64,000 nt of DNA, taken from Luedemannella flava. Its GTDB lineage: Bacteria; Actinomycetota; Actinomycetes; Mycobacteriales; Micromonosporaceae. Position numbers and translations under genes: made by a program. Positions 8,740-17,408 of the stretch are shown in pieces. Where the stretch lies: assembly GCF_039528515.1 (NCBI RefSeq), contig NZ_BAAALT010000020.1:29176-93175 (forward strand), read 5' to 3'. The notes below the pieces were generated by a model, which was not told the origin of the DNA, did no database searches, and saw only the letters and a program-made list of their open reading frames with translations. Positions within the stretch are counted from its first letter, which is position 1, and each line of letters opens with the position of its first letter.

Positions 8740-10062
8740 CTACCGACGCGCCAGGGAGCGCAGGGTGCGCTCCAGCGGCGCGAGCGTCACGGGCCGCGCG
8801 TACCGCTCGGCGTGGCGCTGCGCGCGGGCCTGCTGCTGCGGCGTCAGCTCGCGGGCGGCCAAGCCGGCCGCCACCATCGCGTCCGCGATGGTGGCGACGT
8901 CCAGGCCGTTCGGGTTGAACCAGAGCGGGTACCCGTCGAGCACGTCGGCCGCGGCGATGCCGGGCGCGTGCACCGACACGATGGGCCGGCCGGTGGCCAT
9001 GTACTCGAAGATCTTTCCCGAGGTGACGAACCGGCCGCCGGCGGCCATGAACACCAGCACATCGAGGTCCGCGTACACATCCGCGACCGCGGTCTTGCTG
9101 ACCGGCTCGTGGTAGTGCAGCGCGTCCCTGGTGCTGGCCTCCTCCAGGCCGAGACGCTCGCGCAGCTGTGCCGGGCTCTTGCGGAAGAAGCCGAGGTACC
9201 CGTGGACGTGCAGCTGCGCATCGGTCAGCTCGGGATGCCCACGGGCCTGGCCGAACGCGTCGAGCAGCTCCGCGACCGGCTGCACGCCGGTGACCGTGCC
9301 CAGGAAGCCGAACCGCAGCGGCCGGTCGGCCTCGCGCGCACCGGTCGGCACGGGCGCCGGGAACAGGTCGGGGTCCCAGCCGTTGAGCACCACCGTCATC
9401 CGGTCGGCGAAGGCGGGGTAGCGCTGGGCGTGCCAGGCGCGCTGGGGTTCGTTGACGAACACGACCGCGGACGCCCGGCTGAGCACCCGCGGCTCCCAGC
9501 GCCACGCGCCGTGCCCGGGCGGGAACGCCGGACCGTCCGTGAACTGGTTCAGCGTCCACGCGTCGCGGTAGTCCAGCACATATGGCACGCCGGTGAGGCG
9601 GTTGAACAGCCAGGCCACGGCGAACGAGACGAACGGGTTCCCGGTGGCCACCACCACGTCGAAGCGCCGTCGGGCGTGCTGGCGCAGCGCGCGGGCCAGG
9701 GCGTTCAGCCCCCACGACGCGTACTGCTCGGGGAAGAACCGGGTGTGCAGGAACTCGTACGCCGACTTGGCCAGCTCCGGCGCGACCCGGCGCAGCCGGC
9801 CGAAGCGACGGATGTCGGTCTCCCACCGGAAATGGTTGAGGCCCGGCCGGTACACCCGCACGCACGGGTCGACGGTCTCCATCAGGTCGTCGTCGACCGA
9901 CCCGATGGCGCCCTCCAGGAAGCTCATCGGCGCTGCGTACGCGGTCACCTCCCAGCCCGCCTCGGCCAGGAAGTTCGCGGTGGCCCGGGCCCGGTAGATG
10001 CCGCTGGCCCGCGACGGCGGAAAGTAGAAGCTCAGGTAGAGCACCCTCGGCGCCCGGCTCAT
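8740..10062 (-). CDS. GT-B glycosyltransferase (GT4-like)
   Basis: 440 residues. The N-terminal RVLYLSFYFPPSRASGIYR contains the glycine loop of GT4 enzymes. The middle region has FDVVVATGNPFVS and YVLDYRDAWTLNQF. The C-terminal donor half has LRFGFLGTVTG and SGKIFEYMATGRPIVSV, the usual site of the E-x7-E-like motif. The ATG at 10062 overlaps the TGA of the upstream ~190-residue gene (ATGA). A longer open frame upstream is only read-through of another frame. It is third in the operon 11833 -> 8740 (GT4, small protein, this gene). It probably acts in assembly of the glycan repeat unit. Confidence 0.83.
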   Translation of the reverse strand: MSRAPRVLYLSFYFPPSRASGIYRARATANFLAEAGWEVTAYAAPMSFLEGAIGSVDDDLMETVDPCVRVYRPGLNHFRWETDIRRFGRLRRVAPELAKSAYEFLHTRFFPEQYASWGLNALARALRQHARRRFDVVVATGNPFVSFAVAWLFNRLTGVPYVLDYRDAWTLNQFTDGPAFPPGHGAWRWEPRVLSRASAVVFVNEPQRAWHAQRYPAFADRMTVVLNGWDPDLFPAPVPTGAREADRPLRFGFLGTVTGVQPVAELLDAFGQARGHPELTDAQLHVHGYLGFFRKSPAQLRERLGLEEASTRDALHYHEPVSKTAVADVYADLDVLVFMAAGGRFVTSGKIFEYMATGRPIVSVHAPGIAAADVLDGYPLWFNPNGLDVATIADAMVAAGLAARELTPQQQARAQRHAERYARPVTLAPLERTLRSLARR

Positions 10063-10628
10063 CGCGCCGCCCCGGCTCCGACCGCGCCGGCCGCCTCGGC
10101 GTCGGTGAGACGGAAGGTGAGCGGCGCGGCGCCGAACGCGTACGGATCGGCCCGCCTGATCGCCGCCACATCGATGACCGAGCGCGGATCGCTGACCACC
10201 ACCGCGTCGTAGGCCGCACCCCGCAGCACCGCGCGGGATATCAGCCGCGCGCGCACGCGCCGGGTGAGCGCGCGGTAGACCGGCATGAACAGGCCGCGGT
10301 GTAGCCGGGTCGCGAAAAGCCGCAGGTACGCCCGGTGCAGCCGGGTCACCGGCCGCATCAGCGCGCCCCGTCCGAGCACCCGCACGACGAACGCCGGCGC
10401 CGCGAACACCAGCAACTGCTCCCACGCGCGGGCCCAGTGCCGCAGCTCCAACGCCGTGGTCTCGACGATCTCCACGCCGTCGGGGAGGGCGCTGCTCTTC
10501 CACGCGCCGAGGTGATCGACGATCACGGTCGCCCGTCCGCCGGCCGCGAGCACCTCGGCCGACTCGATGCTGACGGCGCGCCGCCGCGAGCCGCCCGTAG
10601 CCACGAAGAGCACGCTGCGCCGCGTCAT
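10059..10628 (-). CDS. Uncharacterised ~190-residue protein paired with GT4 (copy 1)
   Basis: 189 residues, function not recognised. It opens with VLFVATGGSRRRA, resembling the first beta-strand and loop of a GT-B or Rossmann domain, and ends its core with YDAVVVSDPRS. A central basic stretch contains PVYRALTRR and RARLISRAVL. It is clearly homologous to the product at 15459-16040: both share VLFVATGG, VET-x-x-LE-x-RHW, PVYRAL, RARLI and DAVVVSDP. Each copy lies directly downstream of a paralogous GT4 gene with an ATGA overlap. The fixed pairing suggests a partner or regulator of the glycosyltransferase, or a half-sized sugar-binding domain. No membrane segment or signal peptide is evident. 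Confidence 0.75.
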   Translation of the reverse strand: MTRRSVLFVATGGSRRRAVSIESAEVLAAGGRATVIVDHLGAWKSSALPDGVEIVETTALELRHWARAWEQLLVFAAPAFVVRVLGRGALMRPVTRLHRAYLRLFATRLHRGLFMPVYRALTRRVRARLISRAVLRGAAYDAVVVSDPRSVIDVAAIRRADPYAFGAAPLTFRLTDAEAAGAVGAGAAR

Positions 10629-11833
10629 GACACCGCCACCGGCGCGGGCGCCCCGTGCCAGGCCCGCAGGTGGGCCTCGGCGACCGCCGGGTACCCGTAC
10701 CGCTCGGCGAGCTGGCGGGCGCCCTCCGCCAGGTCCAGGCCGTCAGGCCAGCGCCCGCGCAGCCGCCAGTAACCCTCGACCAGACCGTCCACGCCCGCGG
10801 ACACGTCGACCAGCTCCCCCACGGCCGACTCGATGCCGGCGAGGGTCTCCTGAGGACCACCGGAGCGGGTGGCCAGCACCGGCATGCCGGCCGCGACGGC
10901 CTCCACCAGGGTCATCCCGAACGTCTCCAGCCGGCTCGGGTGCACCAGCAGGTCGTGCGAGCGCAGCAGGTCGAGCGCCGTCGCCGGCGGCACGGCCCCG
11001 AGCCACTCGACGGCGTCGGCGACGCCGAGCTCCTTCGCCTGTGTGACCAACGACCGGTACAGCGCTCCGGTGCCGGCGATGGTCAGGGTGAGGCTGTCGT
11101 CGCGGGCTCGACAGCGGGCGAAGGCCGCGATGAGGGCGGCCACGTTCTTGCGCTCGATCAGGTGCCCCACGAACAGCCACCGCCGCAGCTGACGAACGGG
11201 CTCGGGTCGCGGCAGGTCGAAACGGATGGCGTTGGGCATGACGGCGATGCGGTCGGCGTGCTGCGGGAAGGCGGCCGCGATCATGCTCCGCGGCACCTCG
11301 CCGACCACGAAGAACCGGGTCGCGCGGCGCAGCACCTCTTCGTACATGACGCGGGCCTGGGGTTCGGCGAGGACCTGGTCGACGAAGGTCGAGTGCTCGG
11401 TCACGAACAGCCGGGCATCGGGGCGCATGTGGCGCAGCGCCGACCATCCACTGTAGATGCCGGTGTGCGCGTGCACGATGCCCGCGTCGATCGGCGCGCC
11501 GCCCAGCGCCGCCCGGAGCGCGCGATCGTGCCGCGCCCCCAGCTCGGCGAAGCTCAGGCCCGGCCGGATGGGATAGGGCGCGTGCGTGACCGGCACGCCG
11601 GCGGCCGTGCGGTGCGTACGTGCCGCCGCCGGCGCGAGCGCGTGCATGGCACGTTGCGCACGGCGATCGCCACGCGGCGACATCCCGGCCGTCCACAGGT
11701 CGGAGTGGTACACGGCGACGCGGTCGCAGCGCGGCGCCACCGCCTCGACCATGGCTGCCACGAACGCGCCCCGGTAGGGCAACTCGTTGGTCGGGAACCA
11801 GGGCGTCACCACGGCGACGTCGGACCTGCTCAG
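10625..11833 (-). CDS. GT4 glycosyltransferase (copy 1 of the duplicated pair)
   Basis: About 402 residues if read from CTG 11833. The GT-B motifs are VTPWFPTNELPYRGAF at the N-terminus, DAGIVHAHTGIYSGW, WLFVGHLIERKNV, and HPSRLETFGMTLVEA with the retaining-GT4 E-x7-E arrangement. The first conventional start is GTG at 11812, but it has no ribosome site and would remove the first beta-strand. The paralogue at 16037-17269 begins MLNRADVAVVTPWF, and here LSRSDVAVVTPWF is encoded from a CTG at 11833 with GAGGAG six bases upstream. I therefore prefer the CTG start. The stop overlaps the ATG of the small partner gene (ATGA). Confidence 0.82.
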   Translation of the reverse strand: MSRSDVAVVTPWFPTNELPYRGAFVAAMVEAVAPRCDRVAVYHSDLWTAGMSPRGDRRAQRAMHALAPAAARTHRTAAGVPVTHAPYPIRPGLSFAELGARHDRALRAALGGAPIDAGIVHAHTGIYSGWSALRHMRPDARLFVTEHSTFVDQVLAEPQARVMYEEVLRRATRFFVVGEVPRSMIAAAFPQHADRIAVMPNAIRFDLPRPEPVRQLRRWLFVGHLIERKNVAALIAAFARCRARDDSLTLTIAGTGALYRSLVTQAKELGVADAVEWLGAVPPATALDLLRSHDLLVHPSRLETFGMTLVEAVAAGMPVLATRSGGPQETLAGIESAVGELVDVSAGVDGLVEGYWRLRGRWPDGLDLAEGARQLAERYGYPAVAEAHLRAWHGAPAPVAVS

Positions 11834-11863
11834 GTTCGCCTCCTCGATGGCAGTTCGTACGAG

Positions 11864-11891
11864 ATTCTAGGCTTTTATCGCTGTCTGTCGC
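11864..11891 (-). promoter_or_regulatory. Putative sigma-70 type promoter of the GT4 operon
   Basis: On the minus strand, GCGACA (11886-11891) lies 16 bp before TAGAAT (11864-11869), a fair -35/-10 pair. It is about 30 bp upstream of the proposed start of the GT4 gene. The -10 is good and the -35 is weak. The assignment rests on sequence resemblance only. Confidence 0.4.
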
Positions 11892-11942
11892 GTACGCCGG
11901 AGCCTGCGTGTCGAGTCGCTCCGGGAGTGGTGGCCGGGACGG

Positions 11943-12764
11943 TCACCGGCCAGAACCGCGCGGATGGCCGGGTCCGGTTCGGACACGCGGGACCAGCTCA
12001 CCGGCGTCGGGTCCGGTGACCGCGGGAAGGTCCGCATGGCGATGCGCCAGACGCACGAACATCAGCTCCCGGAGGACCCGCACGTAGTCGAGGAGACGGA
12101 CCTTCGATCCGGTCCGGTGGGACCAGCGCACGGGAACTTCTACGACCGACCAGCTCCACCGCAGGCACAGGTGCAGAACCTCGAAGTCGAAGCCGAACCC
12201 GTCGAGCCTCGACTGAGCGAAAACGGCCCGCGCCGCGGCGCCCTCGAACAGCTTGAAGCCGCACTGGGTGTCGGCGATGCCCGGCACGGCCAGGACGCGA
12301 ATGAGCCTGTTCCCCAGGCGGCCGGCGGCCTTGCGCAGCCTGCTCTGGTGAATCTCGATCACAGCCCGCGGCGCCGCCCGCGATCCGATCGCCACGAGAT
12401 GTCCGTCGGCGAGCGCCTTGGCGAGCAGCTCGACGTCCTCAATCGGCGTTGCGAGATCAGCATCGCAGACCAGGACCTGCTGCCCCCGCGACGCGAGCAC
12501 GCCCAGCCGGACCGCGTTCCCCTTGCCCCGGTGTGCGGATTCGACCACCCGGATCTCAGGATGGGCCGACGCGGCCATGGCCATGATCGCCTGGCTCCCG
12601 TCGGCGGAGCCGTCATCCACCAGGACAAGCTCCCAGGTCTGACTGCCCTGGCCGAGATAATCACACATCGTGGCCAGCGATGCCCCGAGCCGGAGCTCTT
12701 CATTGAACACCGGCACCACCACCGACAGGTCGACCCGGTCCCCACTCCACGCCGTGGCAGGCAT
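11943..12764 (-). CDS. ALG5/DPM1-like polyprenyl-phosphate glycosyltransferase (GT2)
   Basis: 273 residues. The GT-A motifs are VVVPVFNEELRLGASL, LVLVDDGSADGSQ near residue 51, the metal-binding CDADLATP near residue 103, and QCGFKLFEG. The DADLATP form is characteristic of dolichyl-phosphate glucosyltransferase (ALG5)-type enzymes, which transfer a sugar from a nucleotide to a polyprenyl phosphate at the inner membrane face. There is no C-terminal membrane domain. The lipid-linked sugar is likely used by the GT-C-like membrane protein at 13691-15472. The ATG at 12764 follows an A/T-rich leader, so the gene may have its own promoter. Confidence 0.85.
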   Translation of the reverse strand: MPATAWSGDRVDLSVVVPVFNEELRLGASLATMCDYLGQGSQTWELVLVDDGSADGSQAIMAMAASAHPEIRVVESAHRGKGNAVRLGVLASRGQQVLVCDADLATPIEDVELLAKALADGHLVAIGSRAAPRAVIEIHQSRLRKAAGRLGNRLIRVLAVPGIADTQCGFKLFEGAAARAVFAQSRLDGFGFDFEVLHLCLRWSWSVVEVPVRWSHRTGSKVRLLDYVRVLRELMFVRLAHRHADLPAVTGPDAGELVPRVRTGPGHPRGSGR

Positions 12765-12872
12765 CGTTACATAACCCCTGATTTCTCGAATTTCCCCCCT
12801 TAAAGGTCTATAACGAACTCATGAGCGCCCGGTGTCGTGGTTCGAACGCGTGCCCGGGCCGCCGTGGGCCGG
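12765..12872 (-). promoter_or_regulatory. A/T-rich leader upstream of the ALG5-like gene
   Basis: This 108-bp gap between two minus-strand genes contains a locally A/T-rich run at about 12770-12825 (TTATAGACCTTTAAG and GGTTATGTAACG on the minus strand) directly before the ATG. It stands out from the surrounding GC-rich DNA and probably contains a promoter. I could not choose one -35/-10 pair. Confidence 0.3.
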
Positions 12873-13628
12873 CTAACGCCCGGTCGACCCGACCGCCGCG
12901 ACGACCGGACCGGGACGTCGTGCCGCGCCCCTCGTGGCCCGGACGAACAGCGACACGCCCGGCAACGACTTGACCGGCAGATAACGCTCGGCCAGCACGA
13001 TGGCGGTGAGTCCCGCGTTCACCAGGAACGGCAGTTCCTCAAGCTCACTCGTGCCCGCGTCCGACATGCGTCGACGCCGCACGCTGACCACGGGCCGGAG
13101 CAGGACGTTCCAGCTCCATAGCCGATCGATGACCAGGCCCGAGCTCTGGACCAGGGTGCTCAGCGACTCCCGGGTGTACCGGCGGACATGGCCCAGGGCG
13201 ACGTCGTGTGGGGACCAGAGCCGCATGTCGCACGGCACCGACGCGATGAGCGTTCCGCCCGGACGCAGCACCCGGTCGATCTCGGCGGCGGCCCGTGCGT
13301 CGTCGTCGATGTGCTCCAGGACATCGAGCGCGATGACCAGGTCCACCGCCGAGGTGGAGAAGGGGAGGTTCCGGGCGTCACCCTGGATCACGTCAAGTCC
13401 GCGGTCGCGGGCGAACGCCGCTCCGTCGGAGCCGTACTCCAGGGCGACGGAACGCCATCCGTGTGCCCTGAGCACGCGGGTGTTCCCGCCGCCCGCGGCC
13501 CCGATGTCGAGCGCGAGCCCCGGTCTGCCGAGCCGGCCCAGCTCGCGGGACAGAATCGCCCGTCGCTCGCGGTACCACCAGTTGCGGTCCTCAAGGTCCA
13601 CCACCTTGCGGATCTCCGCGTCGCGCAC
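12873..13628 (-). CDS. Class I SAM-dependent methyltransferase
   Basis: 251 residues. Motif I is LALDIGAAGGGNTRVL near residue 40. VIQGDARNLPF, DLVIALDVLEHIDDD and LRPGGTLIASVPC follow in the order of the methyltransferase-11 family. The N-terminal segment DRNWWYRERRAIL is often seen in methyltransferases of actinobacterial glycan clusters. The GTG start at 13628 has GGGGAG eight bases upstream. The gene follows the GT-C-like gene with a 62-bp gap, so it is probably co-transcribed. The target is most likely a sugar or lipid-linked intermediate; the exact acceptor is not evident. Confidence 0.82.
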   Translation of the reverse strand: MRDAEIRKVVDLEDRNWWYRERRAILSRELGRLGRPGLALDIGAAGGGNTRVLRAHGWRSVALEYGSDGAAFARDRGLDVIQGDARNLPFSTSAVDLVIALDVLEHIDDDARAAAEIDRVLRPGGTLIASVPCDMRLWSPHDVALGHVRRYTRESLSTLVQSSGLVIDRLWSWNVLLRPVVSVRRRRMSDAGTSELEELPFLVNAGLTAIVLAERYLPVKSLPGVSLFVRATRGAARRPGPVVAAVGSTGR

Positions 13629-13690
13629 CGCCGACTCCCCTCGTTCGCGCGCGGCCCGGAAGGCCGCGATGTTCAGGCTCGCGCCCCGGA

Positions 13691-15472
13691 TCAGCGTGGG
13701 ATGAGCAGCTGCCGGAGCACGCTGGCCATCGACGGCAGGCGCACCACGACCAGCATTCCGTCGCGGCCCGGGAGGTCGACCATCAACCGTGGGTCGCTCC
13801 TGTCCCGGAACGTCCGCACCGCAGCCTCGCCGGCCGCTTTCACCCGCACCCGGTGGAAGCGGCTGTAGCTGATCGGCAGCGCGACCGTCGACGGCTGCGT
13901 GCAGGCGATCCGGTACGACAGGGTCCGCGGATCGAGCGAGGTGCGGCGCAGCGCCCGGATGGTGCAGCTGCCCCGGATGACCTCGGTCTGGCGTCTCTTC
14001 GTGTACATCGCCTCGTACGCCGCCATGACCTCGACCGACGGCATTTCGTGACCGTCGACCGCCACCCGCGGCAGATACTCCCCGATGCCCATGTTCGCCG
14101 CGGTGGGGCTGGGCGCGGTGGCGAGATCAATACGCTGCTGCGGATAGAAGTTGTACTGAAAATCGTGGTGCAGCGGCGAGAGGACCGCGAAGGTCGCGAC
14201 CCAGCACAAGGCGAGCACCAGCATCACCCGGCGGCCCAGGACACGCAGATTGCCGGCGACGTGGGCGACCAGCAGAATGCCCAGCGGGGTGATGAAGGCG
14301 AGCAGGCGCCAGGGGAACTGCAGAAACTCGAGAATGGAAACGGCCTGGTACAGCGGGCGCGTGAACGAGCACTGCAGCATGAGCATCACAGTCGCGGTGA
14401 CCACCAGGAACGCGCCCGCCGGGCTGAACATGACACGCCCGACAACGGACATGGCCGGACGGTGCCGCAGCGCCACGGCCGCGGCCCCTGCGACGACGAA
14501 CAACGCCAACGGAAGCCAGATGCCGTAGTCGATCTGGGTCGTGAACTTGTGCGCGTCCCGCAACCACCGGAAATCGCTGTTGACGAAGTACGTGGAGAAT
14601 TCGCGGAAGCGCTCGCTCGCCTTGTATCCCGCTTGCGTTACTTTTCCCGGGTTGTAGTCGTCCAGGAATCCCCACTGGACGACGAACAGCGGGACGAGCA
14701 GGACGACGATCCCCCCGGCGGACAACAACGCCGGTCGCCAGACGGCGGCCAGGCCGCGCCGTCGCTCCTTGACGAGAAACACTGTTCCGGCGATCGCCAA
14801 CGGGACGGTGGCGTACATCGTCAGTGCGTTGTGCGCATTGAAGAGGAGAAAGTAGATCGGCACGATCCACCATGACCAGGTGCCGCGCCGCACCAACCGC
14901 AGACACCACCACAACAGCCAGGGAACGAGCATCATGGCGGTCAGTTCCGCCATGGCGCCGCGGATGAGCCAGTCGGTGAAGGTGTAGTTGGCCAACAACA
15001 GGACCACCGGCGCCGAGAAGGCCAGCAGCCTTCGTCCGGTGAGTTCGTGCGTGGCCGCACGCATGCCGTAGGCCCCGGCGAACATGAAGACCGCGATGGC
15101 CAACACGATGGAGAGCTTCATGGCACCGAGGACGAGGTACAGCGACGCCGACACGAAGTAGAACGTCTTGTGGTAAAAGAGCGGAAATGGTGTGCCCATG
15201 TGGAAGGCGTTGAGGGACGACCACACCGGCAACAGGTCACCGTGTCTGAAGTGGTCCGCGTACACGGCCGTGCGGTTGGCGAAGTGCAGGGCCTCGTGGT
15301 TTCTCGGCCAGCCGGCCCGTCGCAGCGGCGACAGGCAGAGCGTGACCGTGCCCGCGATGATCGTCGCAAAGAAGATCTCGCGCCACAGCCGTTGCGCCCA
15401 CAGGCGTGGCCGCGGCCGGGGCGCGGCGGACTCCGTCGACGTCTCCGGACAGTCGAGCTCAACGGCCGTCAC
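13691..15472 (-). CDS. Multi-pass membrane protein, GT-C-like / PTPS-related family
   Basis: 593 residues with roughly ten to twelve hydrophobic helices between residues 35 and 430, then an extracytoplasmic C-terminal domain of about 150 residues. The first loop (RNHEALHFANRT...PVWSSLNAFHMGTPFPLFYHK) resembles the YfhO/PTPS-related group of GT-C-like membrane proteins, which use polyprenyl-linked sugars outside the membrane. It probably uses the lipid-linked sugar made by the ALG5-like enzyme. The GTG start at 15472 overlaps the end of the upstream gene by 14 bp. Open frame further upstream is non-family sequence. Transferase activity is inferred; no catalytic residue can be named with confidence. 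Confidence 0.75.
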   Translation of the reverse strand: MTAVELDCPETSTESAAPRPRPRLWAQRLWREIFFATIIAGTVTLCLSPLRRAGWPRNHEALHFANRTAVYADHFRHGDLLPVWSSLNAFHMGTPFPLFYHKTFYFVSASLYLVLGAMKLSIVLAIAVFMFAGAYGMRAATHELTGRRLLAFSAPVVLLLANYTFTDWLIRGAMAELTAMMLVPWLLWWCLRLVRRGTWSWWIVPIYFLLFNAHNALTMYATVPLAIAGTVFLVKERRRGLAAVWRPALLSAGGIVVLLVPLFVVQWGFLDDYNPGKVTQAGYKASERFREFSTYFVNSDFRWLRDAHKFTTQIDYGIWLPLALFVVAGAAAVALRHRPAMSVVGRVMFSPAGAFLVVTATVMLMLQCSFTRPLYQAVSILEFLQFPWRLLAFITPLGILLVAHVAGNLRVLGRRVMLVLALCWVATFAVLSPLHHDFQYNFYPQQRIDLATAPSPTAANMGIGEYLPRVAVDGHEMPSVEVMAAYEAMYTKRRQTEVIRGSCTIRALRRTSLDPRTLSYRIACTQPSTVALPISYSRFHRVRVKAAGEAAVRTFRDRSDPRLMVDLPGRDGMLVVVRLPSMASVLRQLLIPR

Positions 15473-16040
15473 GGTTGACCGCCTGGTGAGGGTCGGGTCC
15501 GACCTCGGAGTCGTAGGCCAGACCGAACGACACCCGGGTGCCGTGGAACACGTCGGGATTGGCCCTGACGAGCGCCGCGACATCACGCAGCCCGTGCGGA
15601 TCCGAGACGACGACCGCGTCGAACGGACCCTTCGACAGAACATGCCTGTTGATCAGGCGGGCCCGCGAGGTCCGTGACAGAGCCCGGTAGACGGGCAGGA
15701 CCACCAGACGCTGCACCCGCGAGGCCACCTGATCCTGGTACGCGGTCAGCATCCGCCCCGCCGGATCGGCAAGGCGGCCACGGCCGACGGCCCGCAGCAA
15801 CCAGGCGGGTCCCCGGAAGAGGACCAGGTTCGCGGCCCGCCGCGGCCAGTGCCGCTTTTCGAGCTTGCTCGTCTCGACGACCTTCACCCGGCGGTGCAAC
15901 GGCTTGCCCGGCCACGCGTCCGCGTGGTCGAGCAGGACGAGCGCCCGTCCGCCACCGGTCACCACCCTGCGCGACTCGGTCCACACGCCCAGGTGGCGAT
16001 CGCCGCCGGTGGCCACGAACAACACGTGCGGAGCAGTCAT
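15459..16040 (-). CDS. Uncharacterised ~190-residue protein paired with GT4 (copy 2)
   Basis: 193 residues, homologous to the product at 10059-10628 but clearly diverged from it. It opens with MTAPHVLFVATGGDRH and shares GGGRA, VVETSKLEKRHW, PVYRALSR, SRARLINRHVLSKG and FDAVVVSDPHG. The ATG at 16040 overlaps the TGA of the upstream GT4 gene (ATGA), as in copy 1. I do not recognise a characterised family. A Rossmann or half-GT-B fold is suggested by the first strand and the conserved DAVVVSDP near the C-terminus. Retention of the same neighbour after divergence argues for a functional link with the GT4 enzyme. Confidence 0.75.
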   Translation of the reverse strand: MTAPHVLFVATGGDRHLGVWTESRRVVTGGGRALVLLDHADAWPGKPLHRRVKVVETSKLEKRHWPRRAANLVLFRGPAWLLRAVGRGRLADPAGRMLTAYQDQVASRVQRLVVLPVYRALSRTSRARLINRHVLSKGPFDAVVVSDPHGLRDVAALVRANPDVFHGTRVSFGLAYDSEVGPDPHQAVNRDGR

Positions 16041-17269
16041 CGCACCGCCTGCTCCGCCATGGGCGCGACATCCAGCCCGCCCGTTCCCGACCACGTCGCC
16101 AGATGCGCCTCCGCCACGGCGGCGTAGCCGTAGCGGGCCGCCAGATCGGTCGCTGCCCGGGCCAGATCGAGGCCGTGCGGGAACCGGTCGCGCAGGCGCC
16201 AGTACCCGTCGACGAGCGCGTCCGGGCCCGCTTGGACCTCGACGAGTTCACCGACCATGTGCTCCACCCCGGCCAGGGTCTCCTCCGGGCCGCCGCACCG
16301 CGTGGCGAGCACAGGCATCCCGGCCGCCACCGCCTCGATGAGCGTCATGCCGAAGGTCTCCATCTGGCTGGGATGCACGAGCAGGTCGTGCTCGCGCAGC
16401 AGAGCCAACGCGGCCTCGGGGCCCACCGCGCCGCGGAACGTCACCGCGTCGCCCACACCGAGCCGCTTCGCCAGCCGCCACGTCCGTCCATACAGGGCGC
16501 CGCTGCCCACGAGGGTCAGCGTCAACGCGCTGTCGCGCTCCCGGCACCGGGCGAACGCCTCGATGAGCGCGAAGATGTTCTTGCGGGGAATGATGCTGCC
16601 GACGTACAGCCACCGCCGCAGGTCGCTCACCGGCAGGTCCCGGGGGAGGTCGAACCGCACGGCATTGGGCAGGATCCCCAGCCGGTGGGCGTGGTGCGGG
16701 AACGCCTCCGCGATCGTCGTGCGCAGCCCCTCACCGACGGCGAAGACTCCCGCCGCCCGGCTCAGCACCGTGTCGTACATCGCCCGTGCGCGCGGTTCGC
16801 GCACGATCTTGTCGATGAACGTGGCGTGCTCGGTAACGAACACCCTGGTTCCGGGGCGGACGTTGTGCAGGGCCGCCCAGCCGCCGAAGATCCCGGTATG
16901 CGCGTGCACCAGGTCCGCTGCCAGGGGCCGACGGCGGAGCGCGACCCGCAGCGCCCGCTCATGGCACAACGCGTACTCCGAATAGCTCAGGTCCGGCCGC
17001 ACCGGATACGGAGCACAGACCACGCCGACGCCCGCGGGGGTGTGCCGGCCGCGTAGCGCGGTGGGGGTCAGCGCCTCAAGTGCCCGGACCGCGGATCCGC
17101 GCGCGCGCCGCGGCATACGAGTGGTCCACATCTCCGTGTGGTACACCGTCACCCGCTCGCACCGCGGCGCCACCGCATCGGCCATGGCCTGGACAAACGC
17201 GCCACGGTACGGATGGTCGTCGGTGGGGAACCAGGGGGTCACCACGGCGACGTCTGCTCGGTTCAGCAT
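16037..17269 (-). CDS. GT4 glycosyltransferase (copy 2 of the duplicated pair)
   Basis: 410 residues. VAVVTPWFPTDDHPYRGAF, LVHAHTGIFGGWAALH, WLYVGSIIPRKNIFALIEA and HPSQMETFGMTLIEA mark a GT4 enzyme with the E-x7-E donor-site arrangement. It aligns along its whole length with the GT4 at 10625-11833. The two share the APYPIRP/APYPVRP and AVAAGMPVLATR blocks, so they are paralogues. The ATG at 17269 has GGGAG close upstream. It heads a minus-strand operon: GT4, small partner, GT-C-like protein, probably the methyltransferase. The sugar donor is not predictable. Confidence 0.85.
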   Translation of the reverse strand: MLNRADVAVVTPWFPTDDHPYRGAFVQAMADAVAPRCERVTVYHTEMWTTRMPRRARGSAVRALEALTPTALRGRHTPAGVGVVCAPYPVRPDLSYSEYALCHERALRVALRRRPLAADLVHAHTGIFGGWAALHNVRPGTRVFVTEHATFIDKIVREPRARAMYDTVLSRAAGVFAVGEGLRTTIAEAFPHHAHRLGILPNAVRFDLPRDLPVSDLRRWLYVGSIIPRKNIFALIEAFARCRERDSALTLTLVGSGALYGRTWRLAKRLGVGDAVTFRGAVGPEAALALLREHDLLVHPSQMETFGMTLIEAVAAGMPVLATRCGGPEETLAGVEHMVGELVEVQAGPDALVDGYWRLRDRFPHGLDLARAATDLAARYGYAAVAEAHLATWSGTGGLDVAPMAEQAVR

Positions 17270-17408
17270 GTTCTCCCAGACCCGGTGGCGCGGTTGATCC
17301 GACGAAGATTTTACCCATATGAGATACTTTCTCCGTATATCTACCTTTGCGTGTCGGCGCGATCCAGGTCAGTCGGTCCGGCGTCTGCCGTCATGGGAGG
17401 ATGGCCCG
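17270..17408. promoter_or_regulatory. Divergent promoter region, A/T-rich
   Basis: This gap lies between the minus-strand GT4 operon and the plus-strand PH-domain gene. It contains an A/T-rich block at about 17310-17350 with several TATA-like hexamers on both strands (CATATGAGATAC, CGTATATCTACC). Promoters for both directions are expected here, but I cannot resolve single sites. Confidence 0.35.

Noticed and set aside
12835..12850. GTGGTTCGAACGCG as a tRNA T-loop
   Set aside because: No acceptor stem, D-arm or anticodon arm can be built around it.
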